Origin: Methylobacterium sp. J-030
GTDB taxonomy: Bacteria > Pseudomonadota > Alphaproteobacteria > Rhizobiales > Beijerinckiaceae
Assembly: GCF_022829545.1 (NCBI RefSeq)
Contig: NZ_JAKSYM010000402.1
Coordinates: 62,001 to 126,000, forward strand
Length of the DNA stretch: 64,000 bases
Direction: 5' to 3'
Positions 8,213 through 17,758 of this stretch are shown here, in pieces (positions within the stretch are counted from its first letter, which is position 1; every line of letters starts with the position of its first letter). The notes under the pieces were generated by a model. The model saw nothing but the letters and a program-made list of their open reading frames with translations, was not told the origin of the DNA and did no database searches. The position numbers were made by a program, and so were the translations under genes.

Positions 8213-9607
8213 TCATGGGGCGCGGGTGAGTCGGCGCCAGCGCAGGACCAGCAGGCTCGCCACCGCGAACAGGCCCGCGCAGAAGCCGATCCAGATGCCG
8301 TAGCCCGCGAAGCCGGCACCCCAGGCCAGAGCAGCGCCCAGCGGCACGCCGAGGCCCCAGTAGCCGCCGATCGCGATCCACATCGGAACCTGCGTGTCCT
8401 GCAGGCCGCGCAGCATCCCGAGCGCCACCGACTGGACGCCGTCGGCCACCGCGAAGAGCGCCGCAAAGCCGATGAAGGCGACCGCGATCGGCAGGATCGC
8501 GGCGTTGGCCGGATCGCCGAGGTTCAGGAACAGGCCGGTCAGCCGCTCCGGCACGGCGAGCTGTGTGAGCGCGCAGACGCTCATGAACGCCAGGGCGAGC
8601 CCGAGGGCGACCGCACCGGACCGGCGCACGCCGGACCCGTCCCGGCGCCCGAAAGCGAGCCCGACCCGCACGGTCGCGGCCTGGGCGACGCCGTTGGGCA
8701 CCATGAAGCAGACGGCCGCGATCTGGATCGCCACCGCGTGGGCGGCGAGCTGGCTCGCCCCGAACAGGCCCATGCCGAGGGCGGCCGCCTCGAACAATCC
8801 CGCTTCGGCGAGGCCGGTCGCGGCCATCGGCAGTCCGAGGCGGAACACGGCGGCCAGCTCGGCCTGGTCGAACCGCCAGAACCCCTGGAGCAGGCGGTAG
8901 CCCCGGAGCCGCGGATCGCGCAACACCACGGTGACGAGAAGGGCGAAGCTGAACGCGGCCGAGCCAAGCGTGGCGGCGGCGACCCCCGCCATGCCGAGGT
9001 CGAGGCCCGCGGGAAAGGCGAGCCAGAGCCCGAGGGTGACGTTCACGGGCAGTGCGGAGAGGCTTGCTGTCAGCGCCCAGCCCGGCCGTTCCACGGCGGC
9101 GAGCGCCCCCCGCAGGGCCATGAACAGCAGGGCCGGCCACATCGCCCATTGCAGGACGCGCATGTAGGCGCCCGCGGCCTCGGCGAGCGCCGGCGGCTCG
9201 CCGATCGCGGCGAGGAGGGAGCCTGTGTGCCAGAGGAGCACCATCACGGGCGCGGCCACCAGGCTGGCGGCCCAGAAGCCCGCCCGCAGGGTCCGGCGCG
9301 CGGCGTCGGTCGCCCCGGGATCGCGCCCGAGCGCCGCGGCGATCAGCGGTGACACCGTCCCGGTCAGGCCAAGGCCGCCGATGAACAGGATGAAGTAGAG
9401 TCCGTGCGCCAGGGTCGCCGCAGCCAGGGCTTCGGCGCCGAGGCGGCCGAGCATGACGACATCGGCCATGATCAGGCCGTGCTGGGCGAGGTTGATGAGC
9501 ACGAGCGGCCCGGCCAGCGCGAGCGTCGCGCGCAGCTCGCGGAGCCAGGGGCGGTGCAACGGGGCCCCGTCCCGCGCGGGAAGGCCCGCGAGGTCGAGTG
9601 CCGGCAT
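8213..9607 (-). CDS. MATE family efflux transporter
   Basis: A 464-residue, strongly hydrophobic protein with about twelve predicted membrane helices in two halves, the architecture of MATE (NorM-like) cation/drug antiporters. Segments such as LVLINLAQHGLIMADVVMLG near residues 34-54 and the related AAHAVAIQIAAVCFMVPNGV in the second half match the repeated MatE domain. Such proteins export organic cations in exchange for Na+ or H+; the substrate here cannot be told. It lies 78 bp downstream of an ABC exporter gene, same strand, so the two may form a small efflux unit. Confidence 0.9.
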   Translation of the reverse strand: MPALDLAGLPARDGAPLHRPWLRELRATLALAGPLVLINLAQHGLIMADVVMLGRLGAEALAAATLAHGLYFILFIGGLGLTGTVSPLIAAALGRDPGATDAARRTLRAGFWAASLVAAPVMVLLWHTGSLLAAIGEPPALAEAAGAYMRVLQWAMWPALLFMALRGALAAVERPGWALTASLSALPVNVTLGLWLAFPAGLDLGMAGVAAATLGSAAFSFALLVTVVLRDPRLRGYRLLQGFWRFDQAELAAVFRLGLPMAATGLAEAGLFEAAALGMGLFGASQLAAHAVAIQIAAVCFMVPNGVAQAATVRVGLAFGRRDGSGVRRSGAVALGLALAFMSVCALTQLAVPERLTGLFLNLGDPANAAILPIAVAFIGFAALFAVADGVQSVALGMLRGLQDTQVPMWIAIGGYWGLGVPLGAALAWGAGFAGYGIWIGFCAGLFAVASLLVLRWRRLTRAP

Positions 9608-9685
9608 GAAAAGCTCTTGGTGTGTCAGGGATCTGGGCGGAACGGCCGCGTTCGCGCGCCGGCCACCGTCTTCCGGGATCGTATC

Positions 9686-11599
9686 CTACCCGCGCAATGC
9701 GTCGGAAACCTGTCGCGTGCGCCGGTCCGCCGGATGTTCGGCCGCGGGCGGCTCCACCGTCGTCCGATCGGCCAGGAAACCGCCCGACTGGCGCGACCAC
9801 AGGCCGGCATAGACGCCGCCGCGTCCGACGAGCTCCGCGTGCGTCCCCTCCTCGACGATCCGCCCGCGCTCGATCACCACGAGCCGGTCGAGCGCTGCGA
9901 TGGTGGAGAGCCGATGGGCGATGGCCAGCACGGTCTTGCCGGCCATCAGCGTGTCTAGGGAGTCCTGGATCGCCGCCTCGACCTGGCTGTCCAGGGCCGA
10001 GGTCGCCTCGTCGAGGATCAGGATCGGCGCGTCCTTCAGGATCACCCGCGCGATGGCGATCCGCTGGCGCTGGCCGCCCGAGAGCTTTACGCCGCGCTCG
10101 CCGACCTGGGCGTCGAATCCGCGCCGGCCCTTGTGGTCGACGAGATCGGCGATGAACTCGTCCGCATGGGCGAGCCGGGCGGCCTGCGCGATCTCCGCCT
10201 CGGAGGCGCCCGGGCGGCCGTAGGCGATGTTGTCGCGGATCGAGCGATGCAGCAGCGACGTGTCCTGGCTGACCATCGCGATGGCTTCGCGCAGCGATTG
10301 CTGCGTCACCTCAGCGATGTCCTGGCCGTCGACGCGGATGCGCCCGCTCTCGACGTCGTAGAGGCGCAACAGCAGGCTCGCAAGGGTCGATTTGCCCGCG
10401 CCGCTGACGCCGACGAGTCCGACCTTCTCACCGGGGCGGATCACCAGCGAGAAGTCCTCGATCACCGTGGCGTCGCCGCGGCCGTAATGGAAGCCGACCG
10501 TCTCGAACCGGATCTCGCCGCCGGTGACGACGAGCTCACGCGCGTCCGGCGCGTCCAAAAGCGCGTGCGGCCGCGCCATGGTCTGCATGCTCTCCTGGAC
10601 CACGCCGACATTCTCGAACACGCCGCGCACGGTCTGCATGACCCAGCCCGACATGGCGATGAGCCGCAGCACCAGAGCGAGCCCCGCTGAGGCCTCGCCG
10701 GTGGTCATGCCGCCGTCGCGCCAGAGGACGAGGCAGGCCGCGCCCGTGGCGATCAGCAGGGCGCTGTTGAGCAGGCCGAGCAGGCTGGTCGTCAGCGTCA
10801 CCAGCCGGAACTGGTGCAAGTAGGCTTCGGTATGGACCTCGACGGCGTCGCGGACGGCGGCCCGCTCCTCCCGATCCCGGGCGAACAGCTTCACGGTCAG
10901 GATGTTGGTGTAGCTGTCGACGATGCGGCCGATCAGCGTCGAGCGCGTATCGGCGGTCTTGTGCGAGCGGACCCGCGCCCTGGGCACGAACCACGTGGTG
11001 AGCCACGTATAGGCGCCGATCCAGAGCAGCACCGGCAAGACCAGCCACGGCGAGATCGAGCTGAACAGCCCGACCGCGGTCACCGCGTAGATCGCGACGT
11101 AGAGCAGCGTATCGATGAACACGACGGCGAGTTCACGCACCGCCGGTCCCACCTGCACGACGCGGTTGGCCAGGCGCCCGGAGAAATCGCCCTGGAAGTA
11201 CGAGAGCGCGTGTCCGAGGGTGTAGAGATGCGCCCGCCAGCGGATCTGGCTGGTCGATTGCGGCACGATGAGCTGGTTGGACAGCACCTCATGCGCCCAG
11301 ATGGAGGCCGGTCGGATGACCGCGATCAGGATCACCGAAAGCTCGAGGCCGGTCGCGTGATCCGACAGCACCGTGGCGCGATCGGCCGAACCGAGCAGAT
11401 CGATGAACCACCGCATCACGAGGTAGAGCGAAGCCTCGATCGTGCCGGCGACGACCGCGATCACGAACAGGGCCGCCAGGGCAGCACGGATCGGGCGGAG
11501 ATAGAACCACGCGAAGCCGAGCACCGAGCGCGGCGGCATCAGCGGCTCGTCGAAGGGCGCGAACGGGTCGACGCGGCGCTCGAGCCAATCGAGAAACAT
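9686..11599 (-). CDS. ABC transporter, fused membrane and ATPase domains (MsbA/multidrug type)
   Basis: The 637-residue half-transporter has an N-terminal six-helix exporter domain (about residues 30-330) and a C-terminal nucleotide-binding domain. The latter carries Walker A GVSGAGKST, signature LSGGQRQR, Walker B ILILDEATSALD and the H-loop AIAHRLST. It would act as a homodimer in the inner membrane and export a lipid, peptide or drug; the substrate is not evident. It is followed by the MATE gene. Confidence 0.94.
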   Translation of the reverse strand: MFLDWLERRVDPFAPFDEPLMPPRSVLGFAWFYLRPIRAALAALFVIAVVAGTIEASLYLVMRWFIDLLGSADRATVLSDHATGLELSVILIAVIRPASIWAHEVLSNQLIVPQSTSQIRWRAHLYTLGHALSYFQGDFSGRLANRVVQVGPAVRELAVVFIDTLLYVAIYAVTAVGLFSSISPWLVLPVLLWIGAYTWLTTWFVPRARVRSHKTADTRSTLIGRIVDSYTNILTVKLFARDREERAAVRDAVEVHTEAYLHQFRLVTLTTSLLGLLNSALLIATGAACLVLWRDGGMTTGEASAGLALVLRLIAMSGWVMQTVRGVFENVGVVQESMQTMARPHALLDAPDARELVVTGGEIRFETVGFHYGRGDATVIEDFSLVIRPGEKVGLVGVSGAGKSTLASLLLRLYDVESGRIRVDGQDIAEVTQQSLREAIAMVSQDTSLLHRSIRDNIAYGRPGASEAEIAQAARLAHADEFIADLVDHKGRRGFDAQVGERGVKLSGGQRQRIAIARVILKDAPILILDEATSALDSQVEAAIQDSLDTLMAGKTVLAIAHRLSTIAALDRLVVIERGRIVEEGTHAELVGRGGVYAGLWSRQSGGFLADRTTVEPPAAEHPADRRTRQVSDALRG

Positions 11600-11686
11600 G
11601 AAGCCTTGGGCGTGACGCTACGGGGACCCTTCATGTAAGCGCACCGCGCGCTGCGCCAACCGCGCGCGGAGGTCGCGCCACTCGGC

Positions 11687-12268
11687 TCAGCGGTTCAGCG
11701 CGAGGGCGGCGCCCGACTTGGTCAGCGCGCCTTCCAGACCGCCACCGCCCTGACGCAGGCGCGCCGCCACGCTGCCGCCCGGCTGGTAGAGGTAGACCTC
11801 GCCGTCCCGGAAATCCCAGGCCGAGACCTTGGCCAGATCCTTGTTCGGGCAGGCGGCGGCGGACGCCTTGTAGAGATCCAGCGCCGGGGCGCTCGAGAGC
11901 GTGACCTTGCAGTTCGCGCCGGTCGCGTCCCGGGCATCCCAGCTTCCGACCACGGCGGCGCGCCCGGTGGCGATGACCGGCGGCGGCGGGGGCGGGGGGG
12001 CGACCGGCTCGGGGATCACCGTCGGCGCGGCGGGCGACAGCGCCGCCTGCGGGCCGGGGGGCGGAGGCGGTGCGTCGGGGCTCGCTGCGACGCCCGGCGG
12101 GGGGGCGAGCGGAGCCGCCGTCACCGTCCCGGATGGGACGGCCTGGACCGCGTCGAGGCCGGGCTGGGGCGCCCGGGTACGCGGCCCGTCGAGCCTGCTC
12201 GACGCGCAGGCCCCGAGGCTGGCGGCGAGGCAGAGAACGGCGAACGTCGACAGGCTCGGGCGCAGCAT
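11687..12268 (-). CDS. AprI/Inh family protease-inhibitor-like lipoprotein
   Basis: From MLRPSLSTFAV the protein is 193 residues. It has a signal peptide ending in the lipobox LGAC, a proline/alanine-rich linker of about 95 residues, and a C-terminal beta-barrel domain (VVGSWDARD ... GANCKVTL ... VSAWDFRDGEVYLY ... ALALNR). That domain matches the AprI/Inh family of periplasmic inhibitors of serralysin metalloproteases; Brucella Omp19 has a similar lipoprotein form. Upstream in-frame starts exist, but the lipobox argues for this ATG. No protease gene is visible nearby, so its partner is unknown. Confidence 0.82.
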   Translation of the reverse strand: MLRPSLSTFAVLCLAASLGACASSRLDGPRTRAPQPGLDAVQAVPSGTVTAAPLAPPPGVAASPDAPPPPPGPQAALSPAAPTVIPEPVAPPPPPPPVIATGRAAVVGSWDARDATGANCKVTLSSAPALDLYKASAAACPNKDLAKVSAWDFRDGEVYLYQPGGSVAARLRQGGGGLEGALTKSGAALALNR

Positions 12269-12523
12269 CGGTCCACTTGGGTCAGGTATGAGGAGGCGCG
12301 CTTTCACGCTTCCCTCCTGACTCGGCGGCAAATGCGCTGACCGCAAGGCGCCCCTCGCGACGGTCGCGGAGTCCGCCGCGCAAACGGCGTCTTTTCGAGC
12401 TGGTGTGTCTGTCAGGCCTCAAGTCCGGAGCCGGCCCCGATCGCGACCGGCTTCAGCTTTCTCGCGTGACACGCTTTCCGGGGCCGAACTGGTATCCATT
12501 TCGGCCCGTCGCGCTGTGCGTCG

Positions 12524-13348
12524 TCAGAGCGCGCGCTCGACCATCATCTTCTTGATCTCGGCGATCGCCTTCGCGGGATTGAGGCTCTTCGGGCAGGTAT
12601 TGGCGCAGTTCATGATCGTGTGGCAGCGATAGAGCCGGAACGGGTCGTGCAGGTTGTCGAGCCGGTCGCCGGTATTTTCGTCGCGCGAGTCGATCAGCCA
12701 GCGATAGGCCTGAAGCAGAGCCGCCGGGCCCAGGAACTTGTCGCCGTTCCACCAGTAGCTCGGGCAGGACGTGCTGCAGCACGCGCATAGGATGCATTCG
12801 TAGAGCCCGTCGAGCCGCGAACGGTCCTCGGGGGTCTGCCGCCACTCCTTCTCGGGGGCCGGAGTCTCGGTCTGCAGCCACGGCTCGATCGCCGCGTGCT
12901 GGGCGTAGAAGTTGGTGAGATCCGGCACGAGGTCCTTCAGGACCGGCATATGCGGCAGCGGATAGATCCGGATTGCCCCGTCCTTGTCCTTCCGGGTCAT
13001 CACCGGCAGGGCGTTGTCGGGTTTCTTGCACTCATCGATACCCATCGTGCAGGCGAGCGCGTTCTGCCCCTCGATGTTCATGGCGCACGATCCGCAGATG
13101 CCCTCGCGGCAGGAGCGGCGGAAGACAAGGGTCGAATCGACCTTGTTCTTGATCCACAGCAGGGCGTCGAGGACCATCGGGCCGCAATCCTCGCGATCGA
13201 CCTGATAGGTGTCGATCCGCGGGTTGGCCCCGTCATCCGGGTTCCAGCGATAGACCTTAAAGGTCTGCAGGCTCTTGGCGCCCGGAGGGGCCGGCCAGGC
13301 CTTGCCCTGCGTGATCTGGGAGTTCTTCGGGAGGTTGAACTGAGCCAT
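12524..13348 (-). CDS. sdhB: Succinate dehydrogenase iron-sulfur subunit
   Basis: SdhB is the electron-transfer subunit of complex II. The 274-residue protein has the plant-type [2Fe-2S] motif (SCREGICGSC near residue 77). The C-terminal ferredoxin-like motifs are ECILCACCSTSCP and CANTCPKSLNP, for the [4Fe-4S] and [3Fe-4S] clusters. It is the last gene of sdhCDAB, 83 bp after sdhA. The roughly 255 bp after it, up to the lipoprotein gene start, contain no obvious gene. Confidence 0.98.
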   Translation of the reverse strand: MAQFNLPKNSQITQGKAWPAPPGAKSLQTFKVYRWNPDDGANPRIDTYQVDREDCGPMVLDALLWIKNKVDSTLVFRRSCREGICGSCAMNIEGQNALACTMGIDECKKPDNALPVMTRKDKDGAIRIYPLPHMPVLKDLVPDLTNFYAQHAAIEPWLQTETPAPEKEWRQTPEDRSRLDGLYECILCACCSTSCPSYWWNGDKFLGPAALLQAYRWLIDSRDENTGDRLDNLHDPFRLYRCHTIMNCANTCPKSLNPAKAIAEIKKMMVERAL

Positions 13349-13431
13349 GTGTCTCGACGGCTTCCGCTAGAGCAGAGCGCGACGGCCTCGGATCTGAGGC
13401 CGTGCCGCCGCGCAGGATGCAAAATTTCGGA

Positions 13432-15249
13432 TCAGTACACCCGCGCCTTCGGCTCGATGTACTGAATCTCGTTCGACATCGTGTAGGTGTGCACCGGCCG
13501 ATAATCGATGTTCACCTGATGCCGCCCCTCGTCGAGCCAGGACAGGGTGTGCTTCATCCAATCCTTGTCGTCGCGGTCCGGAAAATCCTCGCGGGCGTGG
13601 GCGCCGCGGGATTCGGTGCGGTTGGCGGCCGATTCCATCGTCACGACCGCCTGACCGATCAGGTTGTCGAACTCCAGGGTCTCGAGCAGGTCCGTGTTCC
13701 AGATCAGCGACCGGTCGGTGATCTTCACGTCGGCGGCGGCGTTCCAGACCTTGTGGATCAGGCCCTTGCCCTCCTGCAGCACCTCGCCGGTGCGGAACAC
13801 CGCGCAGTTGTTCTGCATCGTCTTCTGCATCTCGGCGCGCAGCTCAGCGGTCGGCGTCGAGCCGTTGGCGTGGCGGAAGCGGTCGAGGCGTTCCAGCGCC
13901 TTGTCGGTAGCGCCCTTCGGCAACTCCATCGCGCGGCCGTTCGGCTCGACGATCTCGGCGCAGCGCTTGCCGGCGGCGCGGCCGAACACGACGAGGTCGA
14001 TCAACGAGTTCGAGCCGAGGCGGTTGGCGCCGTGCACGGAGACGCAGGCCGCCTCGCCGATCGCCATCAGGCCGGGCACCACCGTGTCGGGGTTGCCATC
14101 GCGGAGCGTCAGCACCTCGCCGTGATAGTTCGTGGGGATGCCGCCCATGTTGTAGTGCACGGTCGGAAGGACCGGGATCGGCTCCTTGGTGACATCGACA
14201 CCCGCGAAGATCTTCGCCGATTCCGAGATGCCGGGCAGGCGCTCGTGCAGGATCTTCGGGTCGAGATGGTCGAGGTGCAGGTAGATGTGATCCTTGTTCT
14301 TGCCGACGCCCCGGCCGTCTCGGATCTCCATGGTCATGGAGCGCGAGACCACGTCGCGCGAGGCGAGGTCCTTGGCCGACGGCGCGTAGCGCTCCATGAA
14401 GCGCTCGCCCTCGGAATTCGTCAGGTAGCCGCCCTCGCCGCGGGAGCCCTCGGTGATCAGGCAGCCCGCGCCGTAGATACCGGTCGGGTGGAATTGCACG
14501 AACTCCATGTCCTGCAGCGGCAGGCCGGCGCGCAGCACCATGGCGTTGCCGTCGCCCGTGCAGGTATGGGCGGAAGTCGCCGAGAAGTAGGCACGCCCGT
14601 AGCCGCCGGTCGCCAGGATGGTCGTCTGGGCGCGGAAGCGGTGGATCTCGCCGGTCGCCTGATCGAGGGCGATGACGCCGCGGCAGCGGCCATCCTCGTC
14701 CATGATCAGGTCGAGTGCGAAGTACTCGATGAAGAAATCGGTCTGGTTCTTCACCGCCTGCCCGTAGAGGGTGTGCAGCATGGCGTGTCCGGTGCGGTCG
14801 GCCGCCGCGCAGGTGCGCTGGGCGGTGCCCTTGCCGTAATCGGTGGTCATGCCGCCGAACGGGCGCTGGTAGATCTTACCCTCCTCCGTCCGCGAGAAGG
14901 GCACGCCCCAATGCTCCAGCTCGTAGACCGCCGCGGGGGCGTTGCGCACGAGGTACTCGATGGCGTCCTGGTCGCCGAGCCAGTCCGACCCCTTCACGGT
15001 GTCGTACATGTGCCAGCGCCAGTCGTCCGGGCCCATATTCCCCAGCGAGGCGGAGATGCCGCCCTGCGCCGCCACCGTGTGCGAGCGCGTCGGGAACACC
15101 TTCGTGATGCAGGCGGTGCGCAGACCGGCTTCCGAGCAGCCGACGGTCGCCCGCAGGCCCGCGCCGCCCGCGCCGACGATCACCACGTCGAAGGCGTGAT
15201 CGTGGATGGTATAGGCAGGCCCGCTGCCGTTTGTGCCGTTGGCGGCCAT
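13432..15249 (-). CDS. sdhA: Succinate dehydrogenase flavoprotein subunit
   Basis: SdhA oxidises succinate to fumarate using covalently bound FAD. The 605-residue protein starts MAANGTNGSG, with the dinucleotide-binding VVIVGAGGAGLRA near residue 20 and the FAD-attachment segment SHTVAAQGG. Active-site segments such as FHPTGIYGAG and GLMAIGEAACVSVHGANRLG are visible. A longer open frame runs upstream through sdhD but is a shadow; the ATG at 15247-15249 gives the normal family length. It lies 32 bp after sdhD. Confidence 0.98.
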   Translation of the reverse strand: MAANGTNGSGPAYTIHDHAFDVVIVGAGGAGLRATVGCSEAGLRTACITKVFPTRSHTVAAQGGISASLGNMGPDDWRWHMYDTVKGSDWLGDQDAIEYLVRNAPAAVYELEHWGVPFSRTEEGKIYQRPFGGMTTDYGKGTAQRTCAAADRTGHAMLHTLYGQAVKNQTDFFIEYFALDLIMDEDGRCRGVIALDQATGEIHRFRAQTTILATGGYGRAYFSATSAHTCTGDGNAMVLRAGLPLQDMEFVQFHPTGIYGAGCLITEGSRGEGGYLTNSEGERFMERYAPSAKDLASRDVVSRSMTMEIRDGRGVGKNKDHIYLHLDHLDPKILHERLPGISESAKIFAGVDVTKEPIPVLPTVHYNMGGIPTNYHGEVLTLRDGNPDTVVPGLMAIGEAACVSVHGANRLGSNSLIDLVVFGRAAGKRCAEIVEPNGRAMELPKGATDKALERLDRFRHANGSTPTAELRAEMQKTMQNNCAVFRTGEVLQEGKGLIHKVWNAAADVKITDRSLIWNTDLLETLEFDNLIGQAVVTMESAANRTESRGAHAREDFPDRDDKDWMKHTLSWLDEGRHQVNIDYRPVHTYTMSNEIQYIEPKARVY

Positions 15250-15281
15250 GTTCGGCTCCTCGAATCTGGTGATGGCGGGGT

Positions 15282-15701
15282 TCAGGCCGGCTGTCCGAAG
15301 CCGATCCGCAGGACCGCGTAGAGGCAGGCGACGGCCACGAGGACCGCGTAGACGTTGTTGGCGAACACAGCGGCGATCTTCGTCGCCTGCGCGTGGACGT
15401 AATCCTCGATGACCACCTGCATGCCGAGACGCATGTGGAGGGTCACCGACAGGAGTGCCAGAATGAGGATGATCGAGACGAAAGGATTCGCGACAATATG
15501 CACCGCTTCCGCATAGTTGCGGCCGGCCATGTTGGCGATGATGACCACGAAGGCCAGCATCAGCACCGTGTTGGTGACTGCGGTGATCCGCTGGAGCCAC
15601 CAGTGACCGACGCCGTGGTGGGCGACGCCGAGGCCGCGGACGCGAGCCCGCGGGGTGCGGATCGAGACGCGGGTGTCCTGGCGGATCTGTTCCTGTGCCA
15701 T
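15282..15701 (-). CDS. sdhD: Succinate dehydrogenase hydrophobic anchor subunit SdhD
   Basis: The 139-residue protein has three predicted membrane helices (about 38-58, 72-92, 110-132). The segment SVTLHMRLGMQVVIEDYVH is typical of SdhD, with the haem/quinone-site His and the IEDY element. It anchors SdhAB to the membrane with SdhC and helps form the ubiquinone site. It lies 10 bp after sdhC and 32 bp before sdhA. Confidence 0.95.
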   Translation of the reverse strand: MAQEQIRQDTRVSIRTPRARVRGLGVAHHGVGHWWLQRITAVTNTVLMLAFVVIIANMAGRNYAEAVHIVANPFVSIILILALLSVTLHMRLGMQVVIEDYVHAQATKIAAVFANNVYAVLVAVACLYAVLRIGFGQPA

Positions 15702-15711
15702 CGCGGCCTCC

Positions 15712-16113
15712 TCAGCGGACCAGAAGGGCGACCGCCCAGATGACGAGAGTGAGCGCGACCGACCCGATCAGGGTCAGGCGGGACATGGCCAGACGCTTCT
15801 CCCGATCGAACCCCACGCCGAAATCCCACGCGAAGTGGCGCAGGCCGCCCAGCATGTGGTGCATCAGGATCCACGTGTAGGCGAACAGGATCAGGCGCCC
15901 GATCACCGAGCCGAAGAACCCCGCGACGTAAGAATACGCCACCGGTCCGGATGCCAGGGCCAGCAGCCAGATCGCGACGAGGGCAGTCCCGCCGTAGAGC
16001 GCCGTGCCGGTGATGCGGTGGAACACCGACATCGCCATGGTCCAGGTCCAGCGATAGATCTGGAGATGCGGCGAAAGCGGCTGTGCCACTGTCGGGCGTG
16101 CGGTGGGTGCCAT
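15712..16113 (-). CDS. sdhC: Succinate dehydrogenase cytochrome b556 subunit SdhC
   Basis: The 133-residue protein has the SdhC signature RPLSPHLQIYRW-like start (residues 12-22, here QPLSPHLQIY), FHRITGTALY near 31-40, and the haem-ligand region LMHHMLGGLRHFAWD near 83-97. Three hydrophobic helices are predicted. It is the first gene of sdhCDAB; the promoter should lie in the 129 bp before it. Function: membrane anchor and haem b/quinone site of complex II. Confidence 0.96.
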   Translation of the reverse strand: MAPTARPTVAQPLSPHLQIYRWTWTMAMSVFHRITGTALYGGTALVAIWLLALASGPVAYSYVAGFFGSVIGRLILFAYTWILMHHMLGGLRHFAWDFGVGFDREKRLAMSRLTLIGSVALTLVIWAVALLVR

Positions 16114-16242
16114 CGGGATGAAGCCTCGCAGCTGCGAAATGGACCGTCTCTAATCTGGTAGCGCTAGTGCCTGTGCGGGCAAGCCGCAATCCGTCATGGT
16201 GCGACGCAATGTGCCCGCCCGGGCAACACAAATCGATTTCTG

Positions 16243-17544
16243 TCACTTCAGCACGCCGAGCAGCCGCCACCACGCGAAGTCGAGGGGGCCGGCCACGACG
16301 AGCCCGATCAGGCCGAAGCGCATGGTCAGTCGCGTCGCATCCCGGAGGCGCACGCCGCCGAGCTCGACGGCGAACACGATGGGCGGTGCTTGGTACGGGA
16401 AGAAGACCGTCGCGTAACCGATGACCTGCAGCGAGACGACCGCCATCGGTGACAGCCCGCTGGCCTGAGTCATCTCGCCCGCCAACGCGGTGTACAGGGC
16501 AGGCGCGCCATTGGCGGTGACGAGCAGCGTCAGCAGCGCGCTGATGCCGACGAGCACGGCGAAGTTCTGCGCCGGCGCGTCCCGTGTCAGCGGCGATACG
16601 GTCAGCAGCAGGTGGCCGAGGCGCTCGCCGAGCCCCGTCTCGTTGACGAGCGCCACTAGGCCGAGCAGGGCCGCGATGTAGAAGCAGGTCCGCAGGTTGA
16701 CCTGCTGAAAGGCCTCGGGCGGCAGCACGCCGATGCGCGGCAGCAGACACACCACCGCCGCCGCCAGACCGACCCAGGCCGGTGCAAGCCCGTGCAGGCT
16801 GTCGGTCATCCAGAGTGCGAGCGTGCAGGCGAGGATCGTCGCGAGGCGCCGCTCGGCCTCCGAGATCGGCGGCAGCCGCTTCGGGGCCGGCGCGCCCGCG
16901 GCCAGGCGATCCGGGAAGAGCCGCACGATCAGGGCTGTCAGGATCGCGCCCTTGACCACTGCCAAGACCGGAGCGTGCAGGAGGAGGTACGACAGGTAGG
17001 AGAAATGCAGGCCGAGCAGACGCTCCGCGGAGCCGGCCATCACGAGATTCGGCACGTTCGCGGGCAGGATCGCCGCCGACAGGATCGGGGTCGCAACGCC
17101 CACCGCCAGGACCGCGCCGGTTCGCCCGGGGCGGCCCGGGCTGAGCCCGAAGGTATCGCAGAGCGCCAGCGTCACCGGGATCATCAGGGCTATCCGGCCG
17201 AGATTCGACGGCATCACGAAGGCGATGAGGAAACTCAGGGCCACGAGGCCGGCGATGAACTGCGGGTAGGAGCCAGAGAGGCGCAGGGCGAGCGTCCGGG
17301 CCATGCGGTCGCCGAGCCCCGTGCGGGTCATGCCCTGTCCAACCACCATCCCGGACAGGACGAGCCAGAAGGCCGAAGCCGAGAAGCCGGAGAAGACCGT
17401 GCCGGCGCTGCCGAGTCCGAAGAGCATCGCCAAGCCGAAGAAGGCGAGCGCGGTCACAACCTCGGGGAGCAGTGCGGTCGCCCATAGGCTCATGCACAGG
17501 ACGAGCAAGCCAGCCGTGGCCGGAACTGTCGCAACGCCACTCAC
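16243..17544 (-). CDS. SLC13/DASS family permease
   Basis: The 433-residue protein is almost wholly hydrophobic, with about eleven membrane helices. It shows the two-fold arrangement of divalent-anion/sodium symporters: a first signature region at FVMPSNLGRIALM and a second at LLVTANGAPALY, where typical members carry SNT motifs. In this protein the motifs are degenerate (SNL and TANG), so substrate specificity is unclear. The start is GTG (complement of 17542-17544). It lies upstream of sdhC on the same strand, 129 bp away, so a C4-dicarboxylate role is tempting but not shown. Confidence 0.82.
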   Translation of the reverse strand: MSGVATVPATAGLLVLCMSLWATALLPEVVTALAFFGLAMLFGLGSAGTVFSGFSASAFWLVLSGMVVGQGMTRTGLGDRMARTLALRLSGSYPQFIAGLVALSFLIAFVMPSNLGRIALMIPVTLALCDTFGLSPGRPGRTGAVLAVGVATPILSAAILPANVPNLVMAGSAERLLGLHFSYLSYLLLHAPVLAVVKGAILTALIVRLFPDRLAAGAPAPKRLPPISEAERRLATILACTLALWMTDSLHGLAPAWVGLAAAVVCLLPRIGVLPPEAFQQVNLRTCFYIAALLGLVALVNETGLGERLGHLLLTVSPLTRDAPAQNFAVLVGISALLTLLVTANGAPALYTALAGEMTQASGLSPMAVVSLQVIGYATVFFPYQAPPIVFAVELGGVRLRDATRLTMRFGLIGLVVAGPLDFAWWRLLGVLK

Positions 17545-17695
17545 ACGATCCTCCGCGGCGGCCCAATCGCCGCGTCATCCTCGCCGGTTTGGAACGGTTC
17601 GCAATTCGGCACTTCTTGACGGAGCCTTCGCGACAGACGAAGGCCGGGAGGTGCTTCCGGGAATGGCGCGCCATCGATCGACGGCTGATCCAAGC

Positions 17696-17725
17696 AAAAA
17701 GCCCGGCCGCTGGGCAGCCGGGCTT
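17696..17725 (-). terminator. Rho-independent terminator after the glycine-rich protein gene
   Basis: Arms at 17699-17707 and 17717-17725 (AAGCCCGGC with GCCGGGCTT) form a 9-bp stem. On the minus strand it continues into a T tract (17696-17700). It lies about 35 bp after the stop of the glycine-rich gene. Confidence 0.88.
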
Positions 17726-17758
17726 CCGGGTTGAAGGCGGATCTTCGGACGGCTGGGC

